From Microcella sp. (lineage in GTDB: Bacteria > Actinomycetota > Actinomycetes > Actinomycetales > Microbacteriaceae), in contig JAIWOM010000026.1 of NCBI GenBank assembly GCA_020216895.1, positions 1 through 11,313 on the forward strand: DNA of 11,313 bases, given 5' to 3'. This document shows positions 1 through 10,351 of this stretch, piece after piece. Both the position numbers and the translations under genes were made by a program. Position 1 is the first letter of the stretch. Each line of letters opens with the position of its first letter. Under the pieces are notes generated by a model, which saw only the letters and a program-made list of their open reading frames with translations, did not search any database and was not told the origin of the DNA.

Positions 1-6
1 ATCCCG

Positions 7-12
7 TACCGT
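7..12 (+). promoter_or_regulatory. Possible -10 box (TACCGT) for the first gene
   Basis: TACCGT fits the TAnnnT actinobacterial -10 pattern and ends 7 bases before the GTG at 20. This is the same kind of spacing seen before the helicase gene and the SRPBCC gene, so it would give a leaderless mRNA starting at or next to that GTG. The window begins just upstream, so no -35 region can be assessed. This is a weak call based on one hexamer. Confidence 0.3.
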
Positions 13-19
13 GGGCGGG

Positions 20-1099
20 GTGACCGAGCACACGCCCGAGACCGCGCGCGAGCATCCGCGCCCCCTCGTCGTCGCGCATCGCGGGGCGAGCGGCTACCGG
101 CCCGAGCACACCGCGGCCGCCTACCGGCTCGCGCTCGCCCTCGGGGCCGAGGCCATCGAGCCCGACATCGTGGCCACGCGCGACGGCGAGCTCGTGCTGC
201 GGCACGAGAACGAGATCTCGGGCACCACCGACGTCGCCGACCGGCCCGAGTTCGCCGATCGGCGCACGACGCGCGAGATCGACGGGCAGCGGCTCACCGG
301 CTGGTTCACCGAGGACTTCACCTGGGCCGAGCTGAGCACTCTCCGCGCGCGCGAGCGGCTGCCGCAGGTGCGGGGCGCCTCGACCCGGTTCGACGGGCAC
401 TACCCGCTCGTGCGGCTTCGCGACCTGCTCGGGATGCTCGCCGAGGCCGCACCGGCTCCCTCGGGCGTGCCCGTGCGCCTCGTCGCCGAGGTCAAGCACG
501 CCACCTACTTCGCGAGCATCGGCCTGCCGCTCGACGAGCTGCTGGCAGCCGAGCTCGCGCCGTGGGCGGCAGAGCATCCGGGCCGCTTGGTGGTCGAGGC
601 GTTCGAGCAGACGGTGCTCGGGCAGCTGCAGCAGCGCGGCCTGCCCGCTGCGTACGTGTACCTGCTCGAGAAGGCGGGCAGCCCGGCCGACCTCGTCGCG
701 CGCTACGGCCGCGCCGCCCTCTCGTACGCCGGGCACCTCACCGGCGCAGGGCTCGCCCGGCTGCGCGCCGCCGGCATCGACGGCATCAGCGTCGACACGG
801 CTCTGCTCGTGAAGGCGGCGCCGAAGGAGACCGACCGGCCGGGCTCTGCCTGGCGCTCGATCGGCGGCGGGCTCGCGGCCTCCGACCTCGTCGACCGCGC
901 CCACGCGGCCGGCCTCGGCGTCTACACCTGGACCCTCCGACCCGAGAACCGCTTCCTGCCCGCACCCTGCCGGGTGGGCTCGGCGGGGGCGGCGCACGGT
1001 GACTGGCACACCTGGTTCGGCGCCCTCATGCGCACCGGTCTCGACGGTGTCTTCGCCGACCACCCCGATCTCGCCCTCGAGGTGCGCGCGTCCCTCTGA
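20..1099 (+). CDS. Glycerophosphodiester phosphodiesterase (GDPD family), cytoplasmic
   Basis: This enzyme probably hydrolyses glycerophosphodiesters, the deacylation products of phospholipids, to glycerol-3-phosphate and an alcohol. Numbering from GTG 20 (359 residues), the GDPD signature is clear: His-Arg-Gly at 20-22 with Glu29, then Glu47-x-Asp49 (metal ligands), and the second catalytic His62 in VLRHENE. An LxxTTDV-type stretch and a C-terminal GVYTWTLRPEN strand followed by DGVFADHPD complete the TIM-barrel pattern. The long insert after His62 resembles the GlpQ-like subgroup. There is no signal peptide or membrane segment, so it should act in the cytoplasm, unlike periplasmic GlpQ. I chose GTG 20 over GTG 11 because a TACCGT box sits 7 bases before it; the two starts differ by 3 residues. 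It stands alone, with a 75-base gap before the helicase. Substrate specificity cannot be read from sequence. Confidence 0.88.
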   Translation: MTEHTPETAREHPRPLVVAHRGASGYRPEHTAAAYRLALALGAEAIEPDIVATRDGELVLRHENEISGTTDVADRPEFADRRTTREIDGQRLTGWFTEDFTWAELSTLRARERLPQVRGASTRFDGHYPLVRLRDLLGMLAEAAPAPSGVPVRLVAEVKHATYFASIGLPLDELLAAELAPWAAEHPGRLVVEAFEQTVLGQLQQRGLPAAYVYLLEKAGSPADLVARYGRAALSYAGHLTGAGLARLRAAGIDGISVDTALLVKAAPKETDRPGSAWRSIGGGLAASDLVDRAHAAGLGVYTWTLRPENRFLPAPCRVGSAGAAHGDWHTWFGALMRTGLDGVFADHPDLALEVRASL

Positions 1100-1159
1100 C
1101 GCCGCCCGTCCTCCGCGGGGCGACCGGATGCTCGCCGCGACCCGGTCGGGGGCGCGACC

Positions 1160-1165
1160 TAGACT
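1160..1165 (+). promoter_or_regulatory. -10 box (TAGACT) of a likely leaderless pcrA promoter
   Basis: TAGACT lies exactly 9 bases before the pcrA ATG. Transcription would start about 7 bases after the box, at or within 2-3 bases of the start codon, leaving no room for a ribosome binding site. The same hexamer with the same 9-base spacing precedes the gene at 11264, which supports it as a real element. No convincing -35 hexamer is visible about 17 bases upstream. A 7-base inverted repeat (1121-1127 with 1142-1148, loop 14) lies just upstream and may be a weak terminator for the preceding gene or chance. Confidence 0.55.
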
Positions 1166-1174
1166 GGGGCGGTC

Positions 1175-3511
<2,337 letters not shown>

Positions 3512-3519
3512 GCCGTCTG

Positions 3520-3544
3520 GCGCGCCGCCGCTCCTGCGGCGCGC
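3520..3544 (+). terminator. Candidate hairpin after pcrA
   Basis: GCGCGCCGC (3520-3528) pairs perfectly with GCGGCGCGC (3536-3544) around a 7-base loop, starting 8 bases after the pcrA stop. There is no T-tract, so it is either a GC-only actinobacterial-type terminator or an mRNA-stabilising hairpin. A second, much weaker CCCC/GGGG hairpin (3625-3638), followed shortly by TCTTT at 3641-3645, may add to termination before the STAS promoter. Confidence 0.45.
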
Positions 3545-3582
3545 TGCGCTTCGCGCACCGAGCGCGGTCGCTGCGCTTCGCG
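3542..3582 (+). repeat. 14-base direct repeat, two copies 27 bases apart
   Basis: CGCTGCGCTTCGCG occurs at 3542-3555 and again at 3569-3582 in the 186-base gap between pcrA and the STAS gene. The first copy overlaps the right arm of the hairpin after pcrA. Each copy contains the partial dyad GCGCTTCGCG. No function can be assigned. Such TGCGCTTCGCG-type runs are, from general experience, common in high-GC intergenic DNA. Confidence 0.5.
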
Positions 3583-3661
3583 TTCTCTGCCGGAACGATG
3601 CGGCGTCGCATTGAGCGTCTCGAGCCCCTTTCGCGGGGGGTCTTTCGCCTCCAAACCGATG

Positions 3662-3667
3662 TAGATT
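3662..3667 (+). promoter_or_regulatory. -10 box (TAGATT) of the STAS/kinase-phosphatase operon
   Basis: TAGATT lies in a locally AT-richer patch after the pcrA terminator region and 30 bases before the TTG start. It would give a leader of roughly 24 bases that includes the ribosome binding site at 3686-3693. The -35 region is unclear: GTCTTT at 3640-3645 with a 16-base spacer is the nearest candidate and is poor. The absence of a consensus -35 fits either an extended -10 promoter or an alternative sigma factor, as expected if the module controls its own sigma factor, but the sequence does not decide this. Confidence 0.45.
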
Positions 3668-3685
3668 CATGCCAGGGCGAACGAC

Positions 3686-3693
3686 GAGGAGGG
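3686..3693 (+). promoter_or_regulatory. Ribosome binding site fixing the TTG start of the STAS gene
   Basis: GAGGAGGG, with its GGAGG core ending 5 bases before TTG 3698, is the strongest Shine-Dalgarno sequence in the window. It selects the rare TTG start, which places the first beta-strand of the STAS fold at residues 3-7. The ATG at 3669 is in another frame and does not produce a STAS protein. Confidence 0.75.
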
Positions 3694-3697
3694 CCCT

Positions 3698-4033
3698 TTG
3701 GACATCACGGTGGTGCACCACCCCTTCGGGGTCGCCGAGGTCACGGTCTCCGGGCGCCTCAACATGGTCACGGCCGCGCGCATGCGCGAGGCGATCGAGC
3801 AGGCCGTCGACGGCAATCACCCGAACGTCGCTGTCGACCTGTCGCAGGTCGTCTTCCTCGACTCCTCGGGGCTCGGGGCGCTCGTCGCCGGGCTCAAGTC
3901 GGTGCGGGCATCCGGCGGCGATCTGCGCCTCGTGCGCCCCGCCGAGCAGGCGCAGCTCGTGCTCGAGCTGACCAACATGGGCACGGTGCTGCAGAGCTTC
4001 GACTCGGTGGGCGCCGCGTTCCCGCATGCCTGA
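3698..4033 (+). CDS. STAS-domain anti-sigma factor antagonist (RsbV/SpoIIAA type)
   Basis: A single-domain, 111-residue cytoplasmic STAS protein, the usual length for RsbV/SpoIIAA. In this family the unphosphorylated form binds a kinase/anti-sigma factor and frees its sigma factor; phosphorylation on a conserved serine disables it and a PP2C phosphatase restores it. The hallmark DSSGLGAL motif is at 55-62, after the hydrophobic strand VAVDLSQVVFLD, so Ser56 or Ser57 should be the phosphorylation site (Ser56 by alignment with RsbV). The start is a TTG with a strong ribosome binding site. Its stop overlaps the start of the next gene by 8 bases (ATGCCTGA), implying translational coupling and matched amounts with the kinase-phosphatase fusion, its likely partner. 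No sigma factor gene is adjacent, so the downstream target is unknown. The alternative is a regulator of a non-sigma target, as some STAS proteins are. Confidence 0.9.
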   Translation: MDITVVHHPFGVAEVTVSGRLNMVTAARMREAIEQAVDGNHPNVAVDLSQVVFLDSSGLGALVAGLKSVRASGGDLRLVRPAEQAQLVLELTNMGTVLQSFDSVGAAFPHA

Positions 4034-5633
4034 GCTGGTCCGCCGGACCTTCCGGTTGCACTCGCCGCCCGACTCGGTCGACACGGTGCAGGACGCCCTC
4101 GCGACCGTCTGGGGCTACGTGCCCGATCTCAGCCCCGCCGACCTGATGGCCGCCGAGCTCGCGATCGTAGAGCTGGCGGCCAATGTCGTCCAGCACGCCA
4201 ACATGGGCGACCCGATCGACTTCACGCTCACGGTCGTCGTCTACGACGATCGCATCGAGACGACCGTCACGGATGAAGGTCGCGTCGACCACGTCGACCT
4301 CCGCGAGCGCGCGATGCCCGGCGGGGAGGCCGAGCGCGGGCGGGGCATCCCGATCATGCAGTCGCTCGCCGACAGCCTCGAGCTCCGCCGCATCGACGGG
4401 CTGAAGCACTGGACGATCGTGCGCGGGCGGCAGGCCGCCACGACCCGCTCGCGGAAGGCGATGCCGTCGATCTCGATCGCGGGCGTCATCGACGAGATCG
4501 CCCGTCAGCGCGCGCTCGACGACATGGGCATCCTCGACACCCCGCCGGAGGAGCGCTTCGACCGTGTCACCCGGCTCGCCCGCCAGCTGTTCGGCGTCGA
4601 GTCGGCGGCGATCAACCTCATCGACGGCGACCGCCAGTGGGCGAAGTCGGTCGCGGGTCGGGCCGTCGTCGAGATCCCGCGCGATGAGTCGATGTGCACG
4701 GTGACGATCCAGGATGACGCTCCCCTCGTGGTCGCCGACATCGGGGCCGATCCGGTGCACGCGCACAAGATGGTGCCGGGGCTGCTGAACTTCTACGCCG
4801 GCTTCCCGCTCTACGCACCCGGCGGCAAGCGCATCGGCGCCTTCTGCGTCTACGACTCGCAGGCGCGGCACTTCTCGGCGCGCGAGGCCGAGATGCTGCG
4901 CGATCTCGCCAGCTGGGTGCAGCAGGAGCTCACCGTCAGCCAGGAGCTGAGCAGGGCCTCGGAGGTGCAGCAGGGCCTGCTGCCGCACCAATTGCTGAGC
5001 CTGCCGGGCTGGCACACGGCCGGCGTGTGCATCCCCGCCCGCGCCGTCGGCGGCGACTTCTACGACTGGTACCCCGTCGGCGAGGGCGCCGCGCTCACGC
5101 TCGCCGATGCGATGGGCAAGGGGATCGCGGCGGCGATCATCGCGGCGACCGTGCGCGCCGTGCTGCGCTCGGCCGCCCGCTTCGGCGATGTCGCGGGCGC
5201 CGTCGAGGCCGCATCGGCGGCACTCACGGTCGACCTCGACAATGCCGGCGTCTTCGTCACCGCCTTCCACGCCCGGCTCGACATGGACTCGGGCCTGCTC
5301 AGCTACGTGGATGCCGGGCACGGCCTCTCGATCGTGGCCCACGCCGACGGCACCTCCGAGCGGCTGCGGTCGACCTCGCCGCCGCTCGGCGTCGACTACG
5401 AGACCGACTGGAAGGTGCAGACCGTCCAGCTGGATCCGGGTGACACCCTGATCGTCGTCAGCGACGGCGTGCTCGACCTCTACGACGGCACCCTGGGGTC
5501 GCTGGACAACCTGGTGACGCTGGCGCTGCTGGCCCAGGACCCCTGGGAGATCATCGACGCGATCCGGGCGCGCGCGCGGGGCACGAGCGCCGATGACGTG
5601 ACGGTGCTGATCGTGCGGCGCGACACCGCCTGA
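4026..5633 (+). CDS. Fusion protein: RsbW-like kinase + GAF sensor + PP2C (SpoIIE/RsbU) phosphatase
   Basis: A 535-residue soluble protein with three domains. Residues 1-137 form a GHKL anti-sigma kinase domain: N-box Glu49 and Asn53 (VELAANVVQHA), G1 Asp83-x-Gly85, and the Gly-rich G2 motif ERGRGIPIM (103-111). Residues 155-305 are a GAF domain of the [16 protein letters not shown] type, with DRQW and FYAGFPLY signatures; it binds an unknown ligand. A helix (299-320, ending EVQQGLLP) leads to a PP2C phosphatase, 325-535, with all expected metal-site motifs: GGDFYDW (Asp344), DAMGKG (Asp361), SDG (Asp480), ADDVT (Asp523). The kinase should phosphorylate and the phosphatase dephosphorylate the STAS protein encoded just upstream, with the GAF signal setting the balance. 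The start overlaps the STAS stop by 8 bases and has no good ribosome binding site, so translation is probably coupled. Mycobacterial Rv1364c also fuses both activities, but with phosphatase before kinase. Functional coupling is inferred. Confidence 0.88.
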   Translation: MPELVRRTFRLHSPPDSVDTVQDALATVWGYVPDLSPADLMAAELAIVELAANVVQHANMGDPIDFTLTVVVYDDRIETTVTDEGRVDHVDLRERAMPGGEAERGRGIPIMQSLADSLELRRIDGLKHWTIVRGRQAATTRSRKAMPSISIAGVIDEIARQRALDDMGILDTPPEERFDRVTRLARQLFGVESAAINLIDGDRQWAKSVAGRAVVEIPRDESMCTVTIQDDAPLVVADIGADPVHAHKMVPGLLNFYAGFPLYAPGGKRIGAFCVYDSQARHFSAREAEMLRDLASWVQQELTVSQELSRASEVQQGLLPHQLLSLPGWHTAGVCIPARAVGGDFYDWYPVGEGAALTLADAMGKGIAAAIIAATVRAVLRSAARFGDVAGAVEAASAALTVDLDNAGVFVTAFHARLDMDSGLLSYVDAGHGLSIVAHADGTSERLRSTSPPLGVDYETDWKVQTVQLDPGDTLIVVSDGVLDLYDGTLGSLDNLVTLALLAQDPWEIIDAIRARARGTSADDVTVLIVRRDTA

Positions 5634-5671
5634 GGGTCGCTCAATCCCACCCTCGCGCCGAGCCCCCTCCT

Positions 5672-5681
5672 TTGACAGACT
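5672..5681 (+). promoter_or_regulatory. Promoter element before the second fusion gene
   Basis: TTGACAGACT contains CAGACT (5676-5681), the same -10-like hexamer found before the SRPBCC gene, followed by GGGGGCG as before pcrA. It would start transcription near 5688. Alternatively TTGACA (5672-5677) is a perfect -35 box, but no good -10 lies about 17 bases further on. A 6-base inverted repeat, GCCCCC (5662-5667) and GGGGGC (5682-5687), brackets the element and could be a weak terminator for the preceding gene or an operator. The second copy thus probably has its own promoter. Confidence 0.4.
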
Positions 5682-5711
5682 GGGGGCGTCGACCAGAACG
5701 GGGGCGCGACG

Positions 5712-5819
5712 ATGCGGAACGAGAGTGCGGAGACGGTGCTGCGGGGCGACTCCAGGTCGGGGACACGGAGGCGCCGCGGCACCGCGCCGATCGGCGCCGG
5801 AGGGCATCGCCATGACTGA
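5712..5819 (+). pseudogene. 35-codon upstream ORF, possible remnant of a duplicated STAS gene
   Basis: ATG 5712 opens a 35-codon frame ending at TGA 5817-5819, overlapping the start of the next gene by 8 bases (ATGACTGA), just as the STAS gene overlaps the first fusion gene (ATGCCTGA). Its frame matches the STAS 3' end. ACGGTGCTGC occurs in both at a codon boundary (3983-3992; 5733-5742), CGACTC follows in both (3-base gap), and both end CAT-GNC-TGA. In protein terms both read TVL..DS..G, then His-x-stop, with about 12 extra Arg/Gly-rich codons in the remnant. None of the catalytic DSSGLG region survives. The shared TGA is partly explained by conserved coding of M-x-E-L in the next gene, and short matches in high-GC DNA can be chance, so this is a hypothesis. 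If translated it may act as a leader peptide coupling expression of the second fusion. Confidence 0.35.
5799..5804 (+). promoter_or_regulatory. Ribosome binding site fixing ATG 5812
   Basis: GGAGGG lies 7 bases before ATG 5812. It supports this start over the in-frame GTG 5725, which would add 29 Arg/Gly-rich residues with no counterpart in the first fusion protein. From ATG 5812 the two proteins align from residue 1 (MPELV.R with MTELV.R). Confidence 0.7.
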
Positions 5820-7416
5820 GCTGGTGTCCCGGTCGATCCGTCTGACCCGCGAGGGCTCACCGCGCTCGGCCGTGCGGGCCCTGATCGACGAGCTGTGGCA
5901 CGAGGCGGGGGACGTCGACGCAGCAGATCGCTCGGCCGTGGAGCGGGCCGTCGACACCATGCTCGACGCGGTGTTCCCGGATGGCGAGCCGGACGGGGCC
6001 GCGGTCTGCTCGCTGCTGATGAGCGTGCGCGACGATCGGCTCGAGGTCATCGCCGCCGCAGCGGCCCCGGCGCCCCTGGACGAGCCGGTGATCTCGGAGG
6101 GGGCGGAGGTTCTCTCCCGCCTCCGCGACCTCGTCGACCTGGCGCGCGTGAGGAGCCACGGATCGATCACGGAGTGGGAGCTCGTGCGTGCCCGGGCCCA
6201 CGCCCGGTCGTTCGCGGTGCCCACCGCGACGGCCGCGACCACGGCCGATGTACCGGCGGAACTCAGGAGGCAGCGCGCCCTCGAGGACATGCATGTGTTC
6301 GAGCACCCGGACGATGATCGATTCGATCGCGTCACCCGGCTCGCCATCGAGCTGTTCCGGGTGGGCAACTCGGCTGTCAACCTCATCGATCGCGACCGAG
6401 CGTGGTCGCGGTCGCTCGCGGGCGGCGGCAGCCGGACCGTGCCGCGAGCCCGATCCCTGTGCAACGTCACCATCACGCAGGACAGCGCCTATGTCCTTCC
6501 GGACATCGGAGCCGACCCCCGAGCGTCGGTGATCCTCGAGTCCGATCACAGGTTCTATGCGGGCCTCCCGCTCTACTCCGCGGGCGGAGAACGGATCGGT
6601 GCCTTCTGCATCTACGACTCGGAGCCGCGATCGTTCTCCGCTCGAGATGAGACCGTCCTGCGCGACCTCACCGCGCTCGTGCAGCAGGAGCTCTCGGTGA
6701 GCCGCGAGCTCGCCCGAGGAGCCCGCGTGCGGCGCCGACTGATGCCTGATCGGGCTGCGACGAGCGCCGGGTGGAGCGTTGCCGGGTTCAGTGTCGCCGA
6801 ACGGGGCTTCGGTGCCGAGTTCGTCGACTGGAGCGCGACCGACGCGGGGATCACCCTGTCGTTGGGCGACGCGCGGGACACCGATGCGGGCGCGGCGGTG
6901 CTCGCCGCGACCGTGCGGGCGGCCCTGCGGTCGTCGGCGCCGGTCGACGACCACGGTGGCGCTGACGAGGTCAGCCGCTCGATCACCGCCGCCGCTCGCG
7001 CCCTGGGCGCTGACCCCGATGACCACGACACGGCGGTCGCCGTGTTCCATGGGCGCATCGACCCGGCGACGGGGGCCCTCCACTACGTCGACGCCGGGCA
7101 CGGTCTCGCTGTCATCCTGCGTGTCGATGGCTCGCGTCAGGTGCTGCCCTCCACGGCACCGCCGCTCGGTGCATCGGTCTCTGCGTCCAGGCCTGTGGCG
7201 AGCCGCACGCTCGAGCAGGGCGATGCTCTCGTCGTCGTCAGCGACGGGGCCCTCGACCTCGTCGGCGGCGGCGAGGGGGCCCTCGAGCGGCTGGCGGCGG
7301 CAGCCTCATCCGCCCGCGACCCCGAGGCGTTCATCTCGGCGATGCGCGATCGGGTCGGGTCGAGGACGCACCAGGATGTGACGGCGCTGGTGGTCCGCCG
7401 TCACCGGGCGGCCTGA
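5812..7416 (+). CDS. Degenerate paralogue of the kinase-GAF-phosphatase fusion (likely double pseudoenzyme)
   Basis: This 534-residue protein is a tandem paralogue of the 535-residue protein before it, collinear across all three regions. The kinase region (1-130) has lost its active site: Glu49 is Thr49, Asn53 is Ala53, Asp83 and Gly85 lie in a run of alanines, and the Gly-Arg-Gly loop aligns with Ala-Glu-Val at 98-100. The GAF domain (about 155-297) is well kept, including [20 protein letters not shown] and [10 protein letters not shown]. In the phosphatase (315-534), GGD is Gly-Ala-Glu336, DAMGKG is DARDTD (353-358), and DDVT is Gln521-Asp-Val-Thr; Asp353 and Asp478 remain. At least two of four metal ligands are thus changed, although the fold motifs YVDAGHG and VVVSDG persist. 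The frame is intact, so the protein is probably made and selected for something other than catalysis: ligand sensing, heterodimerisation with the active copy, or binding a STAS protein. Codon choice looks slightly less biased than in its neighbours. Confidence 0.85.
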   Translation: MTELVSRSIRLTREGSPRSAVRALIDELWHEAGDVDAADRSAVERAVDTMLDAVFPDGEPDGAAVCSLLMSVRDDRLEVIAAAAAPAPLDEPVISEGAEVLSRLRDLVDLARVRSHGSITEWELVRARAHARSFAVPTATAATTADVPAELRRQRALEDMHVFEHPDDDRFDRVTRLAIELFRVGNSAVNLIDRDRAWSRSLAGGGSRTVPRARSLCNVTITQDSAYVLPDIGADPRASVILESDHRFYAGLPLYSAGGERIGAFCIYDSEPRSFSARDETVLRDLTALVQQELSVSRELARGARVRRRLMPDRAATSAGWSVAGFSVAERGFGAEFVDWSATDAGITLSLGDARDTDAGAAVLAATVRAALRSSAPVDDHGGADEVSRSITAAARALGADPDDHDTAVAVFHGRIDPATGALHYVDAGHGLAVILRVDGSRQVLPSTAPPLGASVSASRPVASRTLEQGDALVVVSDGALDLVGGGEGALERLAAAASSARDPEAFISAMRDRVGSRTHQDVTALVVRRHRAA

Positions 7417-7451
7417 GCCGGCCGGCGGTCGAGTGGTCTCGGCGGCGGCGG

Positions 7452-7457
7452 TACAGT
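7452..7457 (+). promoter_or_regulatory. -10 box (TACAGT) of the sucCD operon
   Basis: TACAGT, followed by TAAG, lies 36 bases after the stop of the preceding gene and would start transcription near 7464. This leaves a leader of about 107 bases before the sucC GTG, the longest untranslated leader in the window. No clear -35 is present. The palindrome at 7473-7486 falls at about +10 to +23, a position suited to a repressor roadblock. Confidence 0.45.
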
Positions 7458-7466
7458 TAAGCCTGC

Positions 7467-7490
7467 GATTTGTCTCGATATCGAGAAATC
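7467..7490 (+). promoter_or_regulatory. Perfect 14-base palindrome in the sucC leader, candidate operator
   Basis: TCTCGATATCGAGA (7473-7486) is a perfect palindrome with two 7-base half-sites. GATT (7467-7470) and AATC (7487-7490) extend the dyad outside a 2-base asymmetry. It lies in the AT-richest patch near sucC, just after the likely transcription start, as expected for a dimeric helix-turn-helix repressor. As RNA it could only form a 5-pair stem with a 4-base loop, so a DNA site is more likely. I cannot name the regulator. Confidence 0.55.
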
Positions 7491-7570
7491 TCTCCCGCGG
7501 GGATGCTCACGGTGGAGACCGACCGCATCCCCTTTACCCTCTCTTTTCGCACGCGGATGGGACGAGCAGC

Positions 7571-9647
<2,077 letters not shown>

Positions 9648-9663
9648 CCCCGCATCCTGCTGA

Positions 9664-9699
9664 CGACGGCCCCGCCCCTTTCGGGAGGCGGGGCCGTCG
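9664..9699 (+). terminator. Intrinsic-type terminator after sucD
   Basis: CGACGGCCCCGCC (9664-9676) pairs perfectly with GGCGGGGCCGTCG (9687-9699), a 13-base stem with a 10-base loop (CCTTTCGGGA), 16 bases after the sucD stop. The following GCGTTCT is only weakly T-rich, which is usual for actinobacterial terminators. It ends the sucCD operon before the promoter at 9731. Confidence 0.8.
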
Positions 9700-9730
9700 G
9701 CGTTCTGATGATGCCTCGAGAACGGCGTGC

Positions 9731-9736
9731 CAGACT
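9731..9736 (+). promoter_or_regulatory. -10 box (CAGACT) of a leaderless promoter
   Basis: CAGACT ends 6 bases before GTG 9743, so transcription should begin at the start codon itself. It lies directly after the sucD terminator and would drive the SRPBCC-DUF4166 pair. No matching -35 hexamer is visible. Confidence 0.5.
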
Positions 9737-9742
9737 GACCCC

Positions 9743-10351
9743 GTGGGCACGCGCGCGATCCGGGTCGAGACCGTGATCGCGGCCGACATCGAAACGGTCT
9801 GGCGGCTCACGCAGGATCCGACGGCGCACGCCCGCTGGGACGCGCGCTTCAGCCGCATCGTCCCGACCGAGCGGGGCGACGACGGCCAGTGGCGCTTCCG
9901 CTACGAGCGGGGGATGCTCGTCCGCACGATCCGCGGAGCCGGCATCGCGCTCGGCACCCGCGAGGGCGCCAATGGCGCCCGCACTTCGGCGCTGCGGTTC
10001 ACGACGCGCGACCGGCTCTCACCCCTGCGCGACGGTCGCGGCTACTGGCGCTACGAGCCCGTCGACGGTGGCGTTCGCTTCATCACCGGCTACGACTACG
10101 CGCCCGGCTGGGGGTCGCTGCTCGACCGCGTGCTCGTGCGGCCCCTCGTCGCCTGGATGACCGCCTGCAGCTTCGCGCGCCTCCGGCGCTGGGCCGAGCG
10201 CGGCGACGAGCCGGAGCGCTGGCCGCTCTGGCGCATGGCGCTGCCCGGGCGGGGGGACCGGCCGCGGGCCCGCGACTGCGTGTGGAGCATCGGGAGGCCG
10301 GAGGCCCTGCGCGACGCTCCTGCGACGCTCGTCGGACTGGACGCGCCGTGA
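9743..10351 (+). CDS. SRPBCC (START/Bet v 1-like) family protein
   Basis: A 202-residue soluble protein. The N-terminus reads IRVETVIAADIETVWRLTQDPTAHARWDARFSRI (from residue 6), the standard opening of polyketide cyclase/SRPBCC proteins: strand, I/V-xAdxetVW helix, then a tryptophan in a R/KWD motif at 31-33. Later strands YWRYEPVDGGVRFITGYDYAPG and a long amphipathic helix (about 123-152, LLDRVLVRPLVAWMTACSFARLRRW) fit the helix-grip fold that binds hydrophobic ligands. No catalytic residues can be named. The helix is followed by a Trp/Arg-rich tail of about 50 residues beyond the fold. GTG 9743 is chosen because a CAGACT box is 6 bases upstream and there is no ribosome binding site. It overlaps the DUF4166 gene by 4 bases (GTGA), so the two are co-translated and probably work together. 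The function is unknown; ligand binding is inferred from the fold. Confidence 0.75.
   Translation: MGTRAIRVETVIAADIETVWRLTQDPTAHARWDARFSRIVPTERGDDGQWRFRYERGMLVRTIRGAGIALGTREGANGARTSALRFTTRDRLSPLRDGRGYWRYEPVDGGVRFITGYDYAPGWGSLLDRVLVRPLVAWMTACSFARLRRWAERGDEPERWPLWRMALPGRGDRPRARDCVWSIGRPEALRDAPATLVGLDAP

Noticed and set aside
1121..1148. Inverted repeat CGACCGG/CCGGTCG before pcrA as a terminator
   Set aside because: Seven pairs with a 14-base loop and no T-tract is within what chance gives at this base composition. It is mentioned under the pcrA promoter but not called.
3669..3971. ORF from ATG 3669 overlapping the STAS gene in another frame
   Set aside because: Its translation is Arg/Ser-rich without a domain, and it lies over a clear STAS protein with a strong ribosome binding site.
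5725..5811. Upstream GTG start adding 29 residues to the second fusion protein
   Set aside because: The added residues are Arg/Gly-rich with no counterpart in the paralogue. ATG 5812 has a GGAGGG site 7 bases upstream and aligns with residue 1 of the first fusion.
3894..6476. A very long open frame on the minus strand (860 codons) across the signalling cluster
   Set aside because: It mirrors two well-supported + strand genes with clear domain motifs. Its translation is Arg/Asp/His-rich and low in complexity, typical of antisense frames in high-GC DNA, with no recognisable domain.
7433..7570. In-frame upstream extension of sucC by 46 codons
   Set aside because: The family N-terminus begins exactly at GTG 7571. 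The upstream part holds the -10 box and palindrome and is not SucC-like.
7464..7570. Riboswitch or structured RNA in the sucC leader
   Set aside because: Apart from the short palindrome, which is better explained as a DNA site, I see no conserved riboswitch core or extended helices.
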